A stretch of DNA of 64,000 nt from Rheinheimera sp. GTDB taxonomy: Bacteria > Pseudomonadota > Gammaproteobacteria > Enterobacterales > Alteromonadaceae. This document shows, piece after piece, positions 45,311 to 54,154 of the stretch. The translations under genes were made by a program, and so were the position numbers. The stretch covers positions 62,001-126,000 of the forward strand of contig SSFI01000003.1 of assembly GCA_008015325.1 (NCBI GenBank), written 5' to 3'. The notes under the pieces are model-generated. The model saw only the letters and a program-made list of their open reading frames with translations, ran no database searches and was not told where the DNA came from. Each line of letters starts with the position of its first letter. Position 1 is the first letter of the stretch.

Positions 45311-45407
45311 CTGCATTGCAACTGCGCCAGCTTGTAAAACGTAGCACAGCCGGGGTTTTTACGGTGAATTTTTCCGAGCTCTCGAATAAGGAAAACTAAT
45401 GTGAAGG

Positions 45408-45430
45408 AAAAACGGGCGTAAAGCCCGTTT
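45408..45430 (-). terminator. Terminator after astE
   Basis: AAACGGGC/GCCCGTTT with a 5-base loop is followed by TTTCC on the minus strand, 18 bases after the astE stop. Confidence 0.75.
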
Positions 45431-45447
45431 ATTAAAGGTGGACGGAT

Positions 45448-46515
45448 TTAGTCACACAACTGCCCGGCAACTGAAACCGGCTTTACCAGCAACATAGCGC
45501 GCTGACCGATGGCAACATCAGCATTGGGGAAAATAATGGCTTCGCCTGGCTCGTCGACACGGTACTCGACTGTACCATCCCGCGCCAACACAGTACCAAG
45601 TGGGAACTGGGTAAAGTTTTCGATATTGCGGGCAAAACACAGCTCAAACTGTTCAGTGTGTTTATTCACCGCACGGCTGACGACAAAGAAGTTGAACTGG
45701 CTTTCGTCAAATTCGGCAAGTGTTGGCACTGTATCTGTGACCAAAGCCCGCAGCATCAAATCACATGCGGCAAAACGGCTCATATCGTTCTCGCCAAAGG
45801 GCCGCACTTTACCCAGCTCCAGCGTAAAAGCATGGGCGCCGCAGCTTTGCGCGCCGAAATAGCTGAAAGTCGAGGCCGGTGTTTGCATCAGCAGAAAAGT
45901 TTCTACGCCGCAGGCATGTAAAAAACGCAGCTGGGTTTTGTTCCACGGTTTGCCATGTAAAAACGGATAAACAGCGAATTTTTCAAACTGCGAGCCACGA
46001 ATAGCCGTATGCAGGTCGTAGAGCAGACGCTCGCGCCCGTCGCCACCGGCCTGATAAAAGCGCTGTACATAGTGTTCAAGTCTTGCTGCGCGCTGACGCT
46101 CCCAGGTAGGTTCACCCTCACCTTTGCTGTGATGACCAGAGAACAAACGATTCAGGTTGTCGACCAGTTCCCGTTTACCCGCATTGATCGCCGGCGGATT
46201 GCCGAATAAAAACAAGGTGCGTTGTTTGAGTTGCAGTTTACCTGCCAGCACGTCCTGACACAGCGCAGCACAAAGTTCAATCGGCGCCGTTTCATTGCCG
46301 TGCACACCAGATGACAACACGATATCGGTATTGCCATGCTGCACTGGTGTCAGACAAATAACGCCGGTATCCCAAATCTCGGCAACAGTGCCATCCGCCA
46401 GCACATAAGAAAATGGGGTTAATTGTTCCGGATGACTTAGTGTCAGCGCGAGAAAATCACCGCTTATCTCGAGTTCTGCCGGGCTCAGCGCACGGCCAAG
46501 AATATTTGTTGTCAT
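45448..46515 (-). CDS. astE: Succinylglutamate desuccinylase
   Basis: AstE is a zinc enzyme that hydrolyses N-succinylglutamate to succinate and glutamate, the last step of the arginine succinyltransferase pathway. The 355-residue protein has the M14-like zinc motif SGVHGNETAPIE (His and Glu ligands), the downstream His in LLYDLHTAIRGSQFEKFAVYP, and LELGKVRPFGEND with the catalytic Glu region. Length fits E. coli AstE. The rest of the ast genes are not adjacent, so the pathway is split in this genome. There is no clear Shine-Dalgarno. Confidence 0.92.
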   Translation of the reverse strand: MTTNILGRALSPAELEISGDFLALTLSHPEQLTPFSYVLADGTVAEIWDTGVICLTPVQHGNTDIVLSSGVHGNETAPIELCAALCQDVLAGKLQLKQRTLFLFGNPPAINAGKRELVDNLNRLFSGHHSKGEGEPTWERQRAARLEHYVQRFYQAGGDGRERLLYDLHTAIRGSQFEKFAVYPFLHGKPWNKTQLRFLHACGVETFLLMQTPASTFSYFGAQSCGAHAFTLELGKVRPFGENDMSRFAACDLMLRALVTDTVPTLAEFDESQFNFFVVSRAVNKHTEQFELCFARNIENFTQFPLGTVLARDGTVEYRVDEPGEAIIFPNADVAIGQRAMLLVKPVSVAGQLCD

Positions 46516-46564
46516 GTTTTGGCTTTGTTATCTCAAAAAATGCGTTAACCCATTCTACGCAAAA

Positions 46565-47449
46565 TCAGGCCCACATCACCAGCACAGCCGCCACTACGAC
46601 CAATGCAAGGCCCAGCAAGTCGGTGCGTTTAAGCTTTTCTTTAAACCAGAACACTGAAATCAACAAGGTAAACAGCACTTCCACCTGCCCCAGTGTTTTT
46701 ACCAGAGGTACGGTTTCGAGGCTCATCGCAGTAAACCAGCCGAGTGATCCAACACAGCTGAAAAAACTTGTCGCCATTGTCAACCGGGGCCTGTTCCACA
46801 GCGCCACCAGCACCGCCCGGTCACGAAGCAGCAAATAACTCAGCAACAGCAAGGTCTGGCAGCTGATAACAAACAGCAACACCCAGGCCGCGCCATAAGG
46901 AAACGGCAACCCCAGCGTGAGGCTGGCTTCTCTGATCCACAAAGAAGTAAGCGCAAACGCTGCGCCGCAAGCCGCGCCAATCGCAACAGTTCTGAGCGGC
47001 AGCTCGCGGATCTTCTTCACACCGCTGAGTAAAAACACCGCCACAGCACCCACCGCTACGCCAAGCCAACCCAGCGGACTGAGCGCGCTGGCAAAAAATA
47101 ACACGCCAAGCACTGCCGCGAAGATCGCCTCTGATTTCGCCAGACCAACACCGATGGCATAATTTTTTTGTTTAAACAGCACTACCATGAGGGCCGTCGC
47201 CAGAATTTGCATCAGTGACGCGGCCAGTACAAAACCAGCAAATCCCAACGAAAACTGCGGCACTTCTGGCCGCTGTAAGGGGGGAGTCAGCGCATACAAA
47301 GCCCATAAATAAAGCGCCGCTAACGGACCCGCGTAGATAAAACGCGCTAGCGTCACACCCAGCACTGAGACTTCTCTGCTGAGTTCCTTTTGACAGGCAT
47401 TGCGAACCGCCTGCATTGACGCGGCCAATAAGGTAAATAGAATCCACAT
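46565..47449 (-). CDS. EamA/DMT family transporter
   Basis: The 294-residue protein has about ten hydrophobic helices in the 5+5 arrangement of the drug/metabolite transporter superfamily. TM1 starts MWILFTLLAASMQAVRNACQKELSRE and the last helices end LLGLALVVVAAVLVMWA. The second repeat contains SLETVPLVKTLGQVEVLFTLLISVFWFKEKL, a strong EamA motif. An upstream in-frame extension of 15 residues lacks support. The substrate is unknown. It may run into astE on one transcript, as the gap is only 49 bases. Confidence 0.88.
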   Translation of the reverse strand: MWILFTLLAASMQAVRNACQKELSREVSVLGVTLARFIYAGPLAALYLWALYALTPPLQRPEVPQFSLGFAGFVLAASLMQILATALMVVLFKQKNYAIGVGLAKSEAIFAAVLGVLFFASALSPLGWLGVAVGAVAVFLLSGVKKIRELPLRTVAIGAACGAAFALTSLWIREASLTLGLPFPYGAAWVLLFVISCQTLLLLSYLLLRDRAVLVALWNRPRLTMATSFFSCVGSLGWFTAMSLETVPLVKTLGQVEVLFTLLISVFWFKEKLKRTDLLGLALVVVAAVLVMWA

Positions 47450-47598
47450 AAATTTCCGGCCTCCGGCGTGGCGCAGCTGATTAAACGCAGACATCCGGAT
47501 GGATGTAGCCAGCTACTACCATAACCGAAACAGAGGCCAGAGTTTGGCCTATTTGCCTGATAAACCGGCTAAAAATGCCGCAGTCAGCATGGACAGCA

Positions 47599-47626
47599 TT
47601 GCAATCAGACAGAAAGACAGTAAGAT
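47599..47626 (+). promoter_or_regulatory. Promoter of the tRNA-Pro gene
   Basis: The -35 is TTGCAA (47599-47604) and the -10 is TAAGAT (47621-47626) with a 16-base spacer; each matches 4 of 6. The following GGCGCTC is a GC-rich discriminator, as in growth-rate and stringent-controlled tRNA promoters. Confidence 0.55.
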
Positions 47627-47637
47627 AAGGCGCTCGT

Positions 47638-47714
47638 CGGTACGTAGCGCAGCCTGGTAGCGCACTGTCATGGGGTGTCAGGGGTCGTGGGTTCGAATCC
47701 CGCCGTACCGACCA
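47638..47714 (+). tRNA. tRNA-Pro, anticodon GGG
   Basis: The gene has 77 bases including an encoded CCA. The acceptor stem is CGGTACG/CGTACCG, the T-loop is GTTCGAATC, and the anticodon loop is ATGGGGT, giving GGG. The sequence closely follows E. coli proL, including the unusual U-U pair in the anticodon stem. It reads CCC (and CCU) proline codons. Confidence 0.96.
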
Positions 47715-47730
47715 TTAAATTTCGCTCGAA

Positions 47731-47753
47731 AAGCCTGCTTTTGCAGGCTTTTT
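47731..47753 (+). terminator. Terminator after tRNA-Pro
   Basis: AAGCCTGC/GCAGGCTT with a TTTT loop is followed by TTT. It lies 16 bases after the tRNA. Confidence 0.85.
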
Positions 47754-48192
47754 GCATTTAGGTGGTTTGCTTTTGTGATGTACCGCACGGTTTGATAATT
47801 TTTGGCTCAGGGGACGTTTCAGCCGGCGGGCATACATTTAGCTGCAAGCTAAATTATTCAGTAGAAAGACAACGTTGTCTTGTAACTAAATGCGGACAAC
47901 AGTGCAATGACGTAAATTTACTGCGTTGATTTCTGTGGCAATTAATTAGTGATTTTACTACTGCCAGTACTTTTTCATTTTGACCGTCCGCCAAAATAAC
48001 GCATAGCTCCAGTTAGCAAAAACCGGCATTCTTTACAATTATCAGGCTTTGGCCGGAACGGACGCCGACGCTTAGCTCAGATGAAGATCTGCCCGCATGC
48101 CGGTTTCGTCATTCACGTCATGCTGATCATCTGACTGCAACACATAACTGGCATTCTGCCAGCGTGGTCTGAGATTTTACTGAGGTGATGTG
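47754..48192. other. Gene-free stretch downstream of tRNA-Pro with two perfect dyads
   Basis: No convincing ORF is present. The region holds the hairpin ATTTAGCT-GCA-AGCTAAAT (47836-47854) and the palindrome AAGACAACGTTGTCTT (47866-47881). No duplicate of the tRNA 3' end was noticed, so no integrated element is evident. It may carry the promoter of the small ORF at 48193 or an unannotated RNA. Confidence 0.5.
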
Positions 48193-48381
48193 ATGAAGAC
48201 GGAACAACTGAACAGAACATTTCAGCCGGAATACTACCCAACCGCGGGGTTTGGCAGTGTGGCGCCGCCCTGGATTAAGGCGGATTTACTGGTGGCAACA
48301 CCTTCAAAGCCAGCAAACTTAAAACCTGCAGCACCCGGCTGGCAATGGCTCAGGCGCCAGCTCGGCTGGCACCTGGGATAA
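48193..48381 (+). CDS. Possible small protein, 62 residues, unknown
   Basis: I do not recognise it. The ORF has a good ribosome-binding site (GAGGTG six bases before the ATG). It encodes a soluble, Pro/Trp-rich peptide (SVAPPWIKADLL; AAPGWQWLRRQLGWHLG) with a basic, amphipathic C-terminus. It lies alone, convergent with the bicarbonate permease gene. The clear start signal supports it; the short length and lack of a known family argue for caution. Confidence 0.45.
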   Translation: MKTEQLNRTFQPEYYPTAGFGSVAPPWIKADLLVATPSKPANLKPAAPGWQWLRRQLGWHLG

Positions 48382-48398
48382 AGCCATACAGTCTGCTG

Positions 48399-49328
48399 TT
48401 AATAAAACCAGCTGACCCAGTGCTGATACAGAGGTAAGCCAATCAGTACGTTGACCGGAAACGTAATGCCCAGTGCCGCTAACATAGCAAGTCCAATGTT
48501 AGCTGTTGGCACTGCAGCACGGATCGCAGCCGGCGCGGCAATGTATGACGCGCTGGCCGTTAAACCGGCAAGCACCACAGCACTGCCTTGCGGCAATTCG
48601 AGCCAGAGCGCAGTCGCTATCCCACTCCAGGCCAGCGCAAACGGCATGATTGCAGCGAACGCCAGTAATCGCCATTGCGCCAGTGGCAACGGTGAGCAAA
48701 CTTTCGCGGTACACAAGCCCATTTCCAGTAAAAACAGCGCCAGCATCGTTTTAAAACCACCTAATAATGCCGGGGCAATCGGCTCCAGCCCTACCGGACC
48801 ATAGACATAACCAATCAGTACCCCGCCACCGAGCAGCAACACGCCACGGCTGGTCAGCGATTCGCGCACTATACCGCCCGCGCTGCCCTGACCGGTCAGA
48901 CGGCGGTGCAGCCATAGCATGACGATAATTGCCGGCAACTCCAGCAGCACCAGATAAAGTGTCGTCTGCGGCGCCACCGGTAAACCAGCGCGTTCTGTCA
49001 TCGCCAGTACCAGCGCAAAAGTACCGGCACTGACCGAACCATAGTGTGCAGCGATACTGGCAGCATCGTCGATATTCAGCCGTACCAGCTTGCGTAAAAT
49101 CGGGTAACACAATAACGGCAGGATAAATCCCAGCAACGCCACCGGCAGCAATTCCAGCAGCAAGGTCGAAGTGACATTACCGTGCAGCGCCAGGCCGCCT
49201 TTTAACCCCAGCACCAGCATCAATAAAATCGACAGCGTCTCATAAATTGAATGCGGTACTTTTAAATCAGATTTCAGTAAACCGGCGATTAAACCAAAGG
49301 CAAAAAACGCTATCACAATATCTGGCAT
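48399..49328 (-). CDS. SbtA-type sodium-dependent bicarbonate permease family protein
   Basis: The 309-residue membrane protein has about ten helices in two inverted halves and belongs to the family once called DUF897 (Sbt_1). Segments such as HYGSVSAGTFALVLAMTERAGL and AGLTASASYIAAPAAIRAAVP are the paired crossover motifs of SbtA. The ATG at 49328 has GGAGG well placed. SbtA imports bicarbonate with Na+ in cyanobacteria; heterotroph homologues may supply bicarbonate for anaplerosis. The PII-like partner SbtB is absent. It is divergent from a LysR gene. Confidence 0.85.
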   Translation of the reverse strand: MPDIVIAFFAFGLIAGLLKSDLKVPHSIYETLSILLMLVLGLKGGLALHGNVTSTLLLELLPVALLGFILPLLCYPILRKLVRLNIDDAASIAAHYGSVSAGTFALVLAMTERAGLPVAPQTTLYLVLLELPAIIVMLWLHRRLTGQGSAGGIVRESLTSRGVLLLGGGVLIGYVYGPVGLEPIAPALLGGFKTMLALFLLEMGLCTAKVCSPLPLAQWRLLAFAAIMPFALAWSGIATALWLELPQGSAVVLAGLTASASYIAAPAAIRAAVPTANIGLAMLAALGITFPVNVLIGLPLYQHWVSWFY

Positions 49329-49409
49329 CTGTATTTCCTCCGCTCTGAGCCGGGCGCTATTGTGCACGTCACTGCATCTGATGAATAATAAATGTATGAA
49401 CTCACCAAT

Positions 49410-49425
49410 ATAGATAATTATCTAT
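49410..49425. promoter_or_regulatory. Perfect palindrome overlapping the LysR start codon
   Basis: ATAGATAATTATCTAT ends within the ATG of the LysR gene (49424-49426), in the 95-base divergent gap. LysR proteins usually bind AT-rich dyads in such gaps and repress themselves. No Shine-Dalgarno is visible for the LysR gene. Confidence 0.5.
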
Positions 49426-50392
49426 GAATATCCGCCATCTGAGTTTTCGTCTGTTGCAGGTTTATCAGGCCGTGGTGCAGCACGGCAGTGTTTCGCAGGC
49501 GGCACGCCAGCTGCATCTGACCCAGCCGACGGTGTCCATCCAACTGAAAAAGCTCAGTGAATGGGCTGGCGAGCCGTTACTTGAAACTAATCAGGGTTTA
49601 TTAGTGCCAACGCCGGTGGGTGCTGAGTTATATCGCGCCAGTCAGGATGTGCTGGGCCGTTTTGCTGATTTTTCACAGTTTGTGCAAAGCGCCCGCGCTG
49701 GTAATAGCGGTAGCTTAAGCCTTGGTATCGTCACCACCGCCAAATACATTTTGCCACCGCTGCTGGCAGAGTTTTCCCGCCGGTTTCCGCAAATCGAACT
49801 GACGTTAAATATTGGCAACCGGGCACAAATTTTAAGCCGATTTGAACAACAACAGGACGACCTGTTTCTGTTCAGCCATCCACCGGCCGGCAATCAGGTG
49901 CTGGCGCGCCGGTTGCTGAAAAACCCGTTGCAACTGATTGCGCCGCCCGGCCACTGGGCGTCAGATCGCACTGATTTGACGATGGCAGATTTAAAAGCCG
50001 AACGCTTTCTAATCCGCGAGCCCGGCTCCGCAACGCGGCTGATGCTGGAGACCTGGCTTAGTAATCAGGGCCTGGCGCTGGAGAAGACCATGCAGATTGA
50101 GAGTAACGAAGCTATCCGGCTCAGCGTTGCTTCAGGCCTTGGTCTGGCGGTGTTGTCGGCGCATACGCTGAAGGCTGGTACTGAACCGGTGCAGATTTTG
50201 CCAGTAAAAGGTTTACCGCTGGAAAGTCACTGGTATCTGGTCGCCAGACGCGACCGGCGCCTGTCGGCGACTGCGCTGCAGCTCATTCGCCATTTACCGG
50301 CCGGATTGAAACAACATCTGGACCCAGCCTGGCTGGTCAGTGACCTCGACACTCTGACGCAGTCATTTATTGCCGAACCGATAGTCCCCTGA
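49424..50392 (+). CDS. LysR family regulator, CbbR/CmpR-like
   Basis: The 322-residue protein has the N-terminal winged HTH (LRLLQVYQAVVQHGSVSQAARQLHLTQPTVSIQLKKL type, about 5-65) and a periplasmic-binding-like effector domain (about 92-300). The effector part, with LSLGIVTTAKYILPPLLAEFSRRFPQIELTLNIGNR and ESNEAIRLSVASGLGLAVLSAHTL, is typical of CbbR/CmpR regulators of carbon fixation and bicarbonate uptake. Divergence from the SbtA-type gene suggests it controls that gene. The effector is unknown. Confidence 0.9.
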   Translation: MNIRHLSFRLLQVYQAVVQHGSVSQAARQLHLTQPTVSIQLKKLSEWAGEPLLETNQGLLVPTPVGAELYRASQDVLGRFADFSQFVQSARAGNSGSLSLGIVTTAKYILPPLLAEFSRRFPQIELTLNIGNRAQILSRFEQQQDDLFLFSHPPAGNQVLARRLLKNPLQLIAPPGHWASDRTDLTMADLKAERFLIREPGSATRLMLETWLSNQGLALEKTMQIESNEAIRLSVASGLGLAVLSAHTLKAGTEPVQILPVKGLPLESHWYLVARRDRRLSATALQLIRHLPAGLKQHLDPAWLVSDLDTLTQSFIAEPIVP

Positions 50393-50514
50393 CGCAGCGC
50401 AGGATTTTAGTCGCAAAGTAGTCGCTGTTGGGCAGATTTCACAGCACCAGCCGCTGCAGAATGTACCACGCGGTATGTTAAAGTTGCTCCATCGCAACTT
50501 TGGCAGGACTCTTT

Positions 50515-51594
50515 ATGATTGATTTTCGCTCCGATACCGTGACGCAACCTACTGCGGCCATGCGTGATGTGATGGCTGCTGCCCCGCTTGGCGACGATGT
50601 GTTTGGTGATGATCCGTCGGTCAATGCGTTGCAACAATATGCCGCCGAGCTGCTGGGTTTTGAAGCGGCGTTATTCGCGCCCAGCGGCACTATGACCAAC
50701 CTGATTGCGCTGATGAGTCACTGCCAGCGCGGCGATGAAGCCATCGTTGGCCAAAACTGGCATACCTATAAATGGGAAGGCGGCGGTATGGCAGTGCTGG
50801 GTTCTATTCAGCCACAGCCATTGGCTAATCAGCCAGATGGCAGTCTGTTAGCGGCTGACGTACTGGCGGCGATTAAACCGGACGACCCGCATTTTGCCCA
50901 CACCCGCTTACTGGTGATTGAGAACACCACCGGCGGCCAGGTGCTGAGCCTGGACTATATGGCGCAAATGGCGGCTTTGGCCAAAGCGAATCAACTGACC
51001 TGTCATATTGATGGTGCGCGCATTTTTAATGCCGCGGTCGCCATTGCATCAACAACACAGGCAGATCCTTATCAGGTCGCCCGGCAGCTGGTCAGTGGTT
51101 ATGACTCGATTTCGGTGTGTTTGTCCAAAGGGCTGGGCGCACCTGTTGGCTCTTTGCTGTTAGGTTCAGCGGAATTTATTGCCCGGGCCCGCCGCGTGCG
51201 CAAAATGCTCGGTGGCGGCATGCGTCAGGCCGGCGGTTTAGCCGCTGCCGGTTTGTATGCGCTGCAGCAGCATGTCAGACGGCTCCAGGATGACCATCAA
51301 CATGCAGAGCAGCTGGCAACAGGATTGCAGCAGATCGTGTCAGATTGCGCTTTGGAAACTCAGTTTTCACTGCAAATGCCACAAACTAATATCATTTTCT
51401 GCGATCTGGACGCTGCGCTGGCCAGCCATTTTGTGGCAGAATTGGGCAAACATCAGGTCCGGTTGACCAGCAGTGTGTATCAAAGTGCTGGTCAGACTAA
51501 ATCCCGCTTACGCTTAGTTACTCATCTGGATATTACTCAGCCACAGATACAGACCATGCTGAGCTGTAGCCGGGATATTTTGCGCCGTTATTAA
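50515..51594 (+). CDS. ltaE: Low-specificity L-threonine aldolase
   Basis: This PLP enzyme cleaves L-threonine and L-allo-threonine to glycine and acetaldehyde. At 359 residues it has the family start [50 protein letters not shown], and the PLP-lysine segment [18 protein letters not shown]. The ATG at 50515 has AGGA seven bases upstream; a TTG five codons earlier is less likely. An ABC exporter follows after 38 bases and may be co-transcribed. Confidence 0.95.
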   Translation: MIDFRSDTVTQPTAAMRDVMAAAPLGDDVFGDDPSVNALQQYAAELLGFEAALFAPSGTMTNLIALMSHCQRGDEAIVGQNWHTYKWEGGGMAVLGSIQPQPLANQPDGSLLAADVLAAIKPDDPHFAHTRLLVIENTTGGQVLSLDYMAQMAALAKANQLTCHIDGARIFNAAVAIASTTQADPYQVARQLVSGYDSISVCLSKGLGAPVGSLLLGSAEFIARARRVRKMLGGGMRQAGGLAAAGLYALQQHVRRLQDDHQHAEQLATGLQQIVSDCALETQFSLQMPQTNIIFCDLDAALASHFVAELGKHQVRLTSSVYQSAGQTKSRLRLVTHLDITQPQIQTMLSCSRDILRRY

Positions 51595-51632
51595 CACCTG
51601 CCGCGCAAGTGGCAGGCACACAGAGGTCTGCC

Positions 51633-53465
51633 ATGCTGCAGTTTTTCGAAAAATTAACCAAACCTTTCCCGGCCGAAGAACCAACACAACCGCCTAAAGG
51701 CTTGTATGCGTTTTGTCGCCATTACAGCAAAGGTATGGAAATTCCGTTGCTAGTGATGGCGCTGCTCACCGCCTTACTGGCAATGCTTGAAGTGTCATTA
51801 TTCGGCTTTATGGGTCAGCTGGTCGACTGGCTGGTGCAAAAAGACCCGGCCACTTTGTGGCAAACCGAGCAAGACACTTTGATCCGCATGGGTTTGCTGA
51901 CCGCCGTCGGCATGCCGCTGCTGGTGCTTATTCATTCCGCCGTGTTACACCAAACATTGCTGGGCAATTATCCGATGTCGATCCGCTGGCAGGCGCACCG
52001 GTATTTACTCAAACAAAGCGTCAGTTTTTATCAGAATGATTTTGCTGGTCGTATCGCCACCAAAGTGATGCAGACCGCCCTCGCCGTGCGGGAAACCGCG
52101 ACTAAGCTGCTGGATGTGATGGTCTATGTGCTGGTGTATTTCAGCACTATGCTGTATCTGGTGTTTGATGCTGACTGGCGTCTGGTGTTGCCGTTATTAG
52201 TCTGGCTGGCGCTGTATATCTGCCTGCAGATCTATTTTATTCCGCGTTTAAAAGATGTTGCGAGCCGTCAGGCCGACGCCCGCTCTGATATGACCGGCCG
52301 TATTGTCGATAGCTACACTAATATCAATACGATTAAGTTGTTTTCGCACACCAGCCGCGAAGCCGATTACGCCAAAGACAGCATGTCGCGTTTCCTAAAT
52401 CCGGTGTACGAGCAGATGCGCCTGGTCACCTGGTTAAGTTTCAGCGTGCAGGCGCTGAACTACTTGCTTGTGTTCTCAATTGGCGCTTTATCAATTTGGT
52501 TATGGATGGCGCAGGCTGTCAGTGTCGGTGCAATTGCGATTGCGGTCAGTCTGTCGCTGCGCTTAAACGGCATGTCGCAGTGGATCATGTGGGAAGTCAG
52601 CAGCTTGTTTGAAAACATCGGCACAGTAGCCGATGGCATTACCACGCTGGCACAGCCACAACAAGTACTGGACCAGCCTGATGCCAAACCGCTACAGGTA
52701 CAGGGCGGCGCGATTCATTTTGACCACGTCAGCTTTCAATATGCCAGCCAAGGGCGGCAGGTACTGCAGCAGCTTGATTTAAAAATAAAACCGGGCGAGA
52801 AAGTCGGCCTGGTCGGCCGTAGTGGCGCCGGAAAATCAACTTTAGTCAATCTGCTATTGCGCTTTTATGACCTGGAAACCGGTCAAATCCGCATTGACGG
52901 ACAAAATATCCGCGACGTCAAACAAGAAAGCCTGCGCGCACAAATTGCGATGGTGACGCAGGATACGTCGCTGCTGCACCGCACAGTCCGGGAAAATATT
53001 CTGTACGGCAAACCGGATGCCAGTGAAGCTGAGCTGCTGGCTGCCGTCAAAGCGGCTGAAGCGGACCAGTTTATCAGCGAGCTAAGCGACCCCCGTGGTA
53101 ACCATGGCCTGGACGCGCAGGTCGGTGAACGCGGCGTGAAGTTATCCGGCGGTCAGCGTCAGCGCATTGCGATTGCGCGGGTGCTGCTGAAAAACGCACC
53201 GATTTTAATTCTGGATGAAGCAACCTCAGCACTGGATTCAGAGGTGGAGGCAGCGATCCAGCACAGTCTGAACCGGCTGATGGCCGGCAAAACCGTGATA
53301 GCTATCGCCCACCGCTTGTCGACTATTGCGGCGATGGACCGGCTGATCGTGCTTGATCAAGGCGCTATTGTGGAGCAAGGCAGCCATCAGGAGTTAATTG
53401 CCAAAGGCGGTATCTACGCGCAGTTATGGGCGCATCAGACCGGCGGTTTTATTGGGCTTGACTAA
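51633..53465 (+). CDS. ABC transporter, fused permease-ATPase (exporter type)
   Basis: The 610-residue half-transporter has an N-terminal six-helix ABC_membrane domain (about 35-335) and a nucleotide-binding domain (about 360-600). Walker A is GRSGAGKST, the Q-loop is VTQDTSLLHRTVRENILYG, the signature is LSGGQRQR, Walker B is ILILDEATSALD, and the switch His is in AIAHRLSTI. It would work as a homodimer in the inner membrane. Substrate cannot be told; relatives include multidrug and lipid exporters. The start has AGAGG upstream. Confidence 0.94.
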   Translation: MLQFFEKLTKPFPAEEPTQPPKGLYAFCRHYSKGMEIPLLVMALLTALLAMLEVSLFGFMGQLVDWLVQKDPATLWQTEQDTLIRMGLLTAVGMPLLVLIHSAVLHQTLLGNYPMSIRWQAHRYLLKQSVSFYQNDFAGRIATKVMQTALAVRETATKLLDVMVYVLVYFSTMLYLVFDADWRLVLPLLVWLALYICLQIYFIPRLKDVASRQADARSDMTGRIVDSYTNINTIKLFSHTSREADYAKDSMSRFLNPVYEQMRLVTWLSFSVQALNYLLVFSIGALSIWLWMAQAVSVGAIAIAVSLSLRLNGMSQWIMWEVSSLFENIGTVADGITTLAQPQQVLDQPDAKPLQVQGGAIHFDHVSFQYASQGRQVLQQLDLKIKPGEKVGLVGRSGAGKSTLVNLLLRFYDLETGQIRIDGQNIRDVKQESLRAQIAMVTQDTSLLHRTVRENILYGKPDASEAELLAAVKAAEADQFISELSDPRGNHGLDAQVGERGVKLSGGQRQRIAIARVLLKNAPILILDEATSALDSEVEAAIQHSLNRLMAGKTVIAIAHRLSTIAAMDRLIVLDQGAIVEQGSHQELIAKGGIYAQLWAHQTGGFIGLD

Positions 53466-53487
53466 TTTTTACCTGGACCGGGTTTTA

Positions 53488-53523
53488 AAAAACAAAGGGC
53501 TGCAACTGCAGCCCTTTGTTTTT
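53488..53523. terminator. Bidirectional terminator between the ABC exporter and GST genes
   Basis: The stem AAACAAAGGGCTGC/GCAGCCCTTTGTTT with an AACT loop is flanked by A and T runs. It serves the convergent genes on both sides. Confidence 0.9.
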
Positions 53524-53533
53524 CAATTGCTGA

Positions 53534-54109
53534 CTAACCCAGACGCGGATCTGTCTCCGCCACACCCACTTTATTCTGATGGGCAATTTTAAACTGCAAT
53601 AAAGCGCCAAACGGCTGCATATCCGCAAGCTCGCGGAAACAAATCCAGTCAACCAGACAGTACAAACTCATCGCCAGATAGTCCCATTGCTGAAATTCAC
53701 CGGCGGCCACTTTGCTGTTTAAAATCTTCAGTGTGGCATGCACTCGTTCGTGCTGCAGATTAAAAAATAATTTGTTATCCCGGACATCAAAACCTGAGCG
53801 TTTACACAGCAGCAGCTCGACCAGTGAGTCATTGGCCGCATTAATAATGGTCAGCAAATTTTCCTGCGGCCAGCTCAGCGGGCTTAAGCCAAATTTCTGT
53901 GTCAGGTAGCGGTAAATTACACCGGAGTCAAAGACCACCTGCTCACCATCGGCCAGCATTGGCACTTTGCGTGTCGGGTTCAGCGCAATCAGCCGCTCGC
54001 GATCGGCTGATTCAAAAATATTCAGGCTGATGAACTCATGCGGGTGCTCGGCCAATAACAGACGCAAACGGCGGACAAACGGCGACGAGGTAGAACCATA
54101 TAACTGCAT
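53534..54109 (-). CDS. Glutathione S-transferase family protein
   Basis: The 191-residue protein starts MQLYGSTSSPFVRRLRLLLAE, the GST thioredoxin-like domain with a Ser in the catalytic position. It continues NPTRKVPMLADGEQVVFDSGVIYRYL, with the cis-Pro and glutathione gamma-Glu contact Asp-Ser. The C-terminal helical domain (about 85-191) is present. The chosen ATG has AGGAG upstream. The substrate is unknown. It lies 45 bases after the DUF3300 gene on the same strand. Confidence 0.88.
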   Translation of the reverse strand: MQLYGSTSSPFVRRLRLLLAEHPHEFISLNIFESADRERLIALNPTRKVPMLADGEQVVFDSGVIYRYLTQKFGLSPLSWPQENLLTIINAANDSLVELLLCKRSGFDVRDNKLFFNLQHERVHATLKILNSKVAAGEFQQWDYLAMSLYCLVDWICFRELADMQPFGALLQFKIAHQNKVGVAETDPRLG

Positions 54110-54154
54110 AATGTCTCCTGAAAAACAGGCAGCCAGCCGGCTGCCTGACATAGA

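Larger units (their letters stand above)
45080..45447. other. Intergenic control region between bkd operon and astE
   Basis: No gene is seen. From high to low coordinates on the minus strand it holds the astE terminator (45408-45430), a weak LiuR-like site (45295-45310), a perfect LiuR-like site (45230-45245), and a roughly 140-base leader to the E1 alpha start. Confidence 0.8.

Noticed and set aside
47638..48381. Genomic island or prophage inserted at tRNA-Pro
   Set aside because: No integrase gene, no repeat of the tRNA 3' end, and ordinary chromosomal genes resume within 700 bases.
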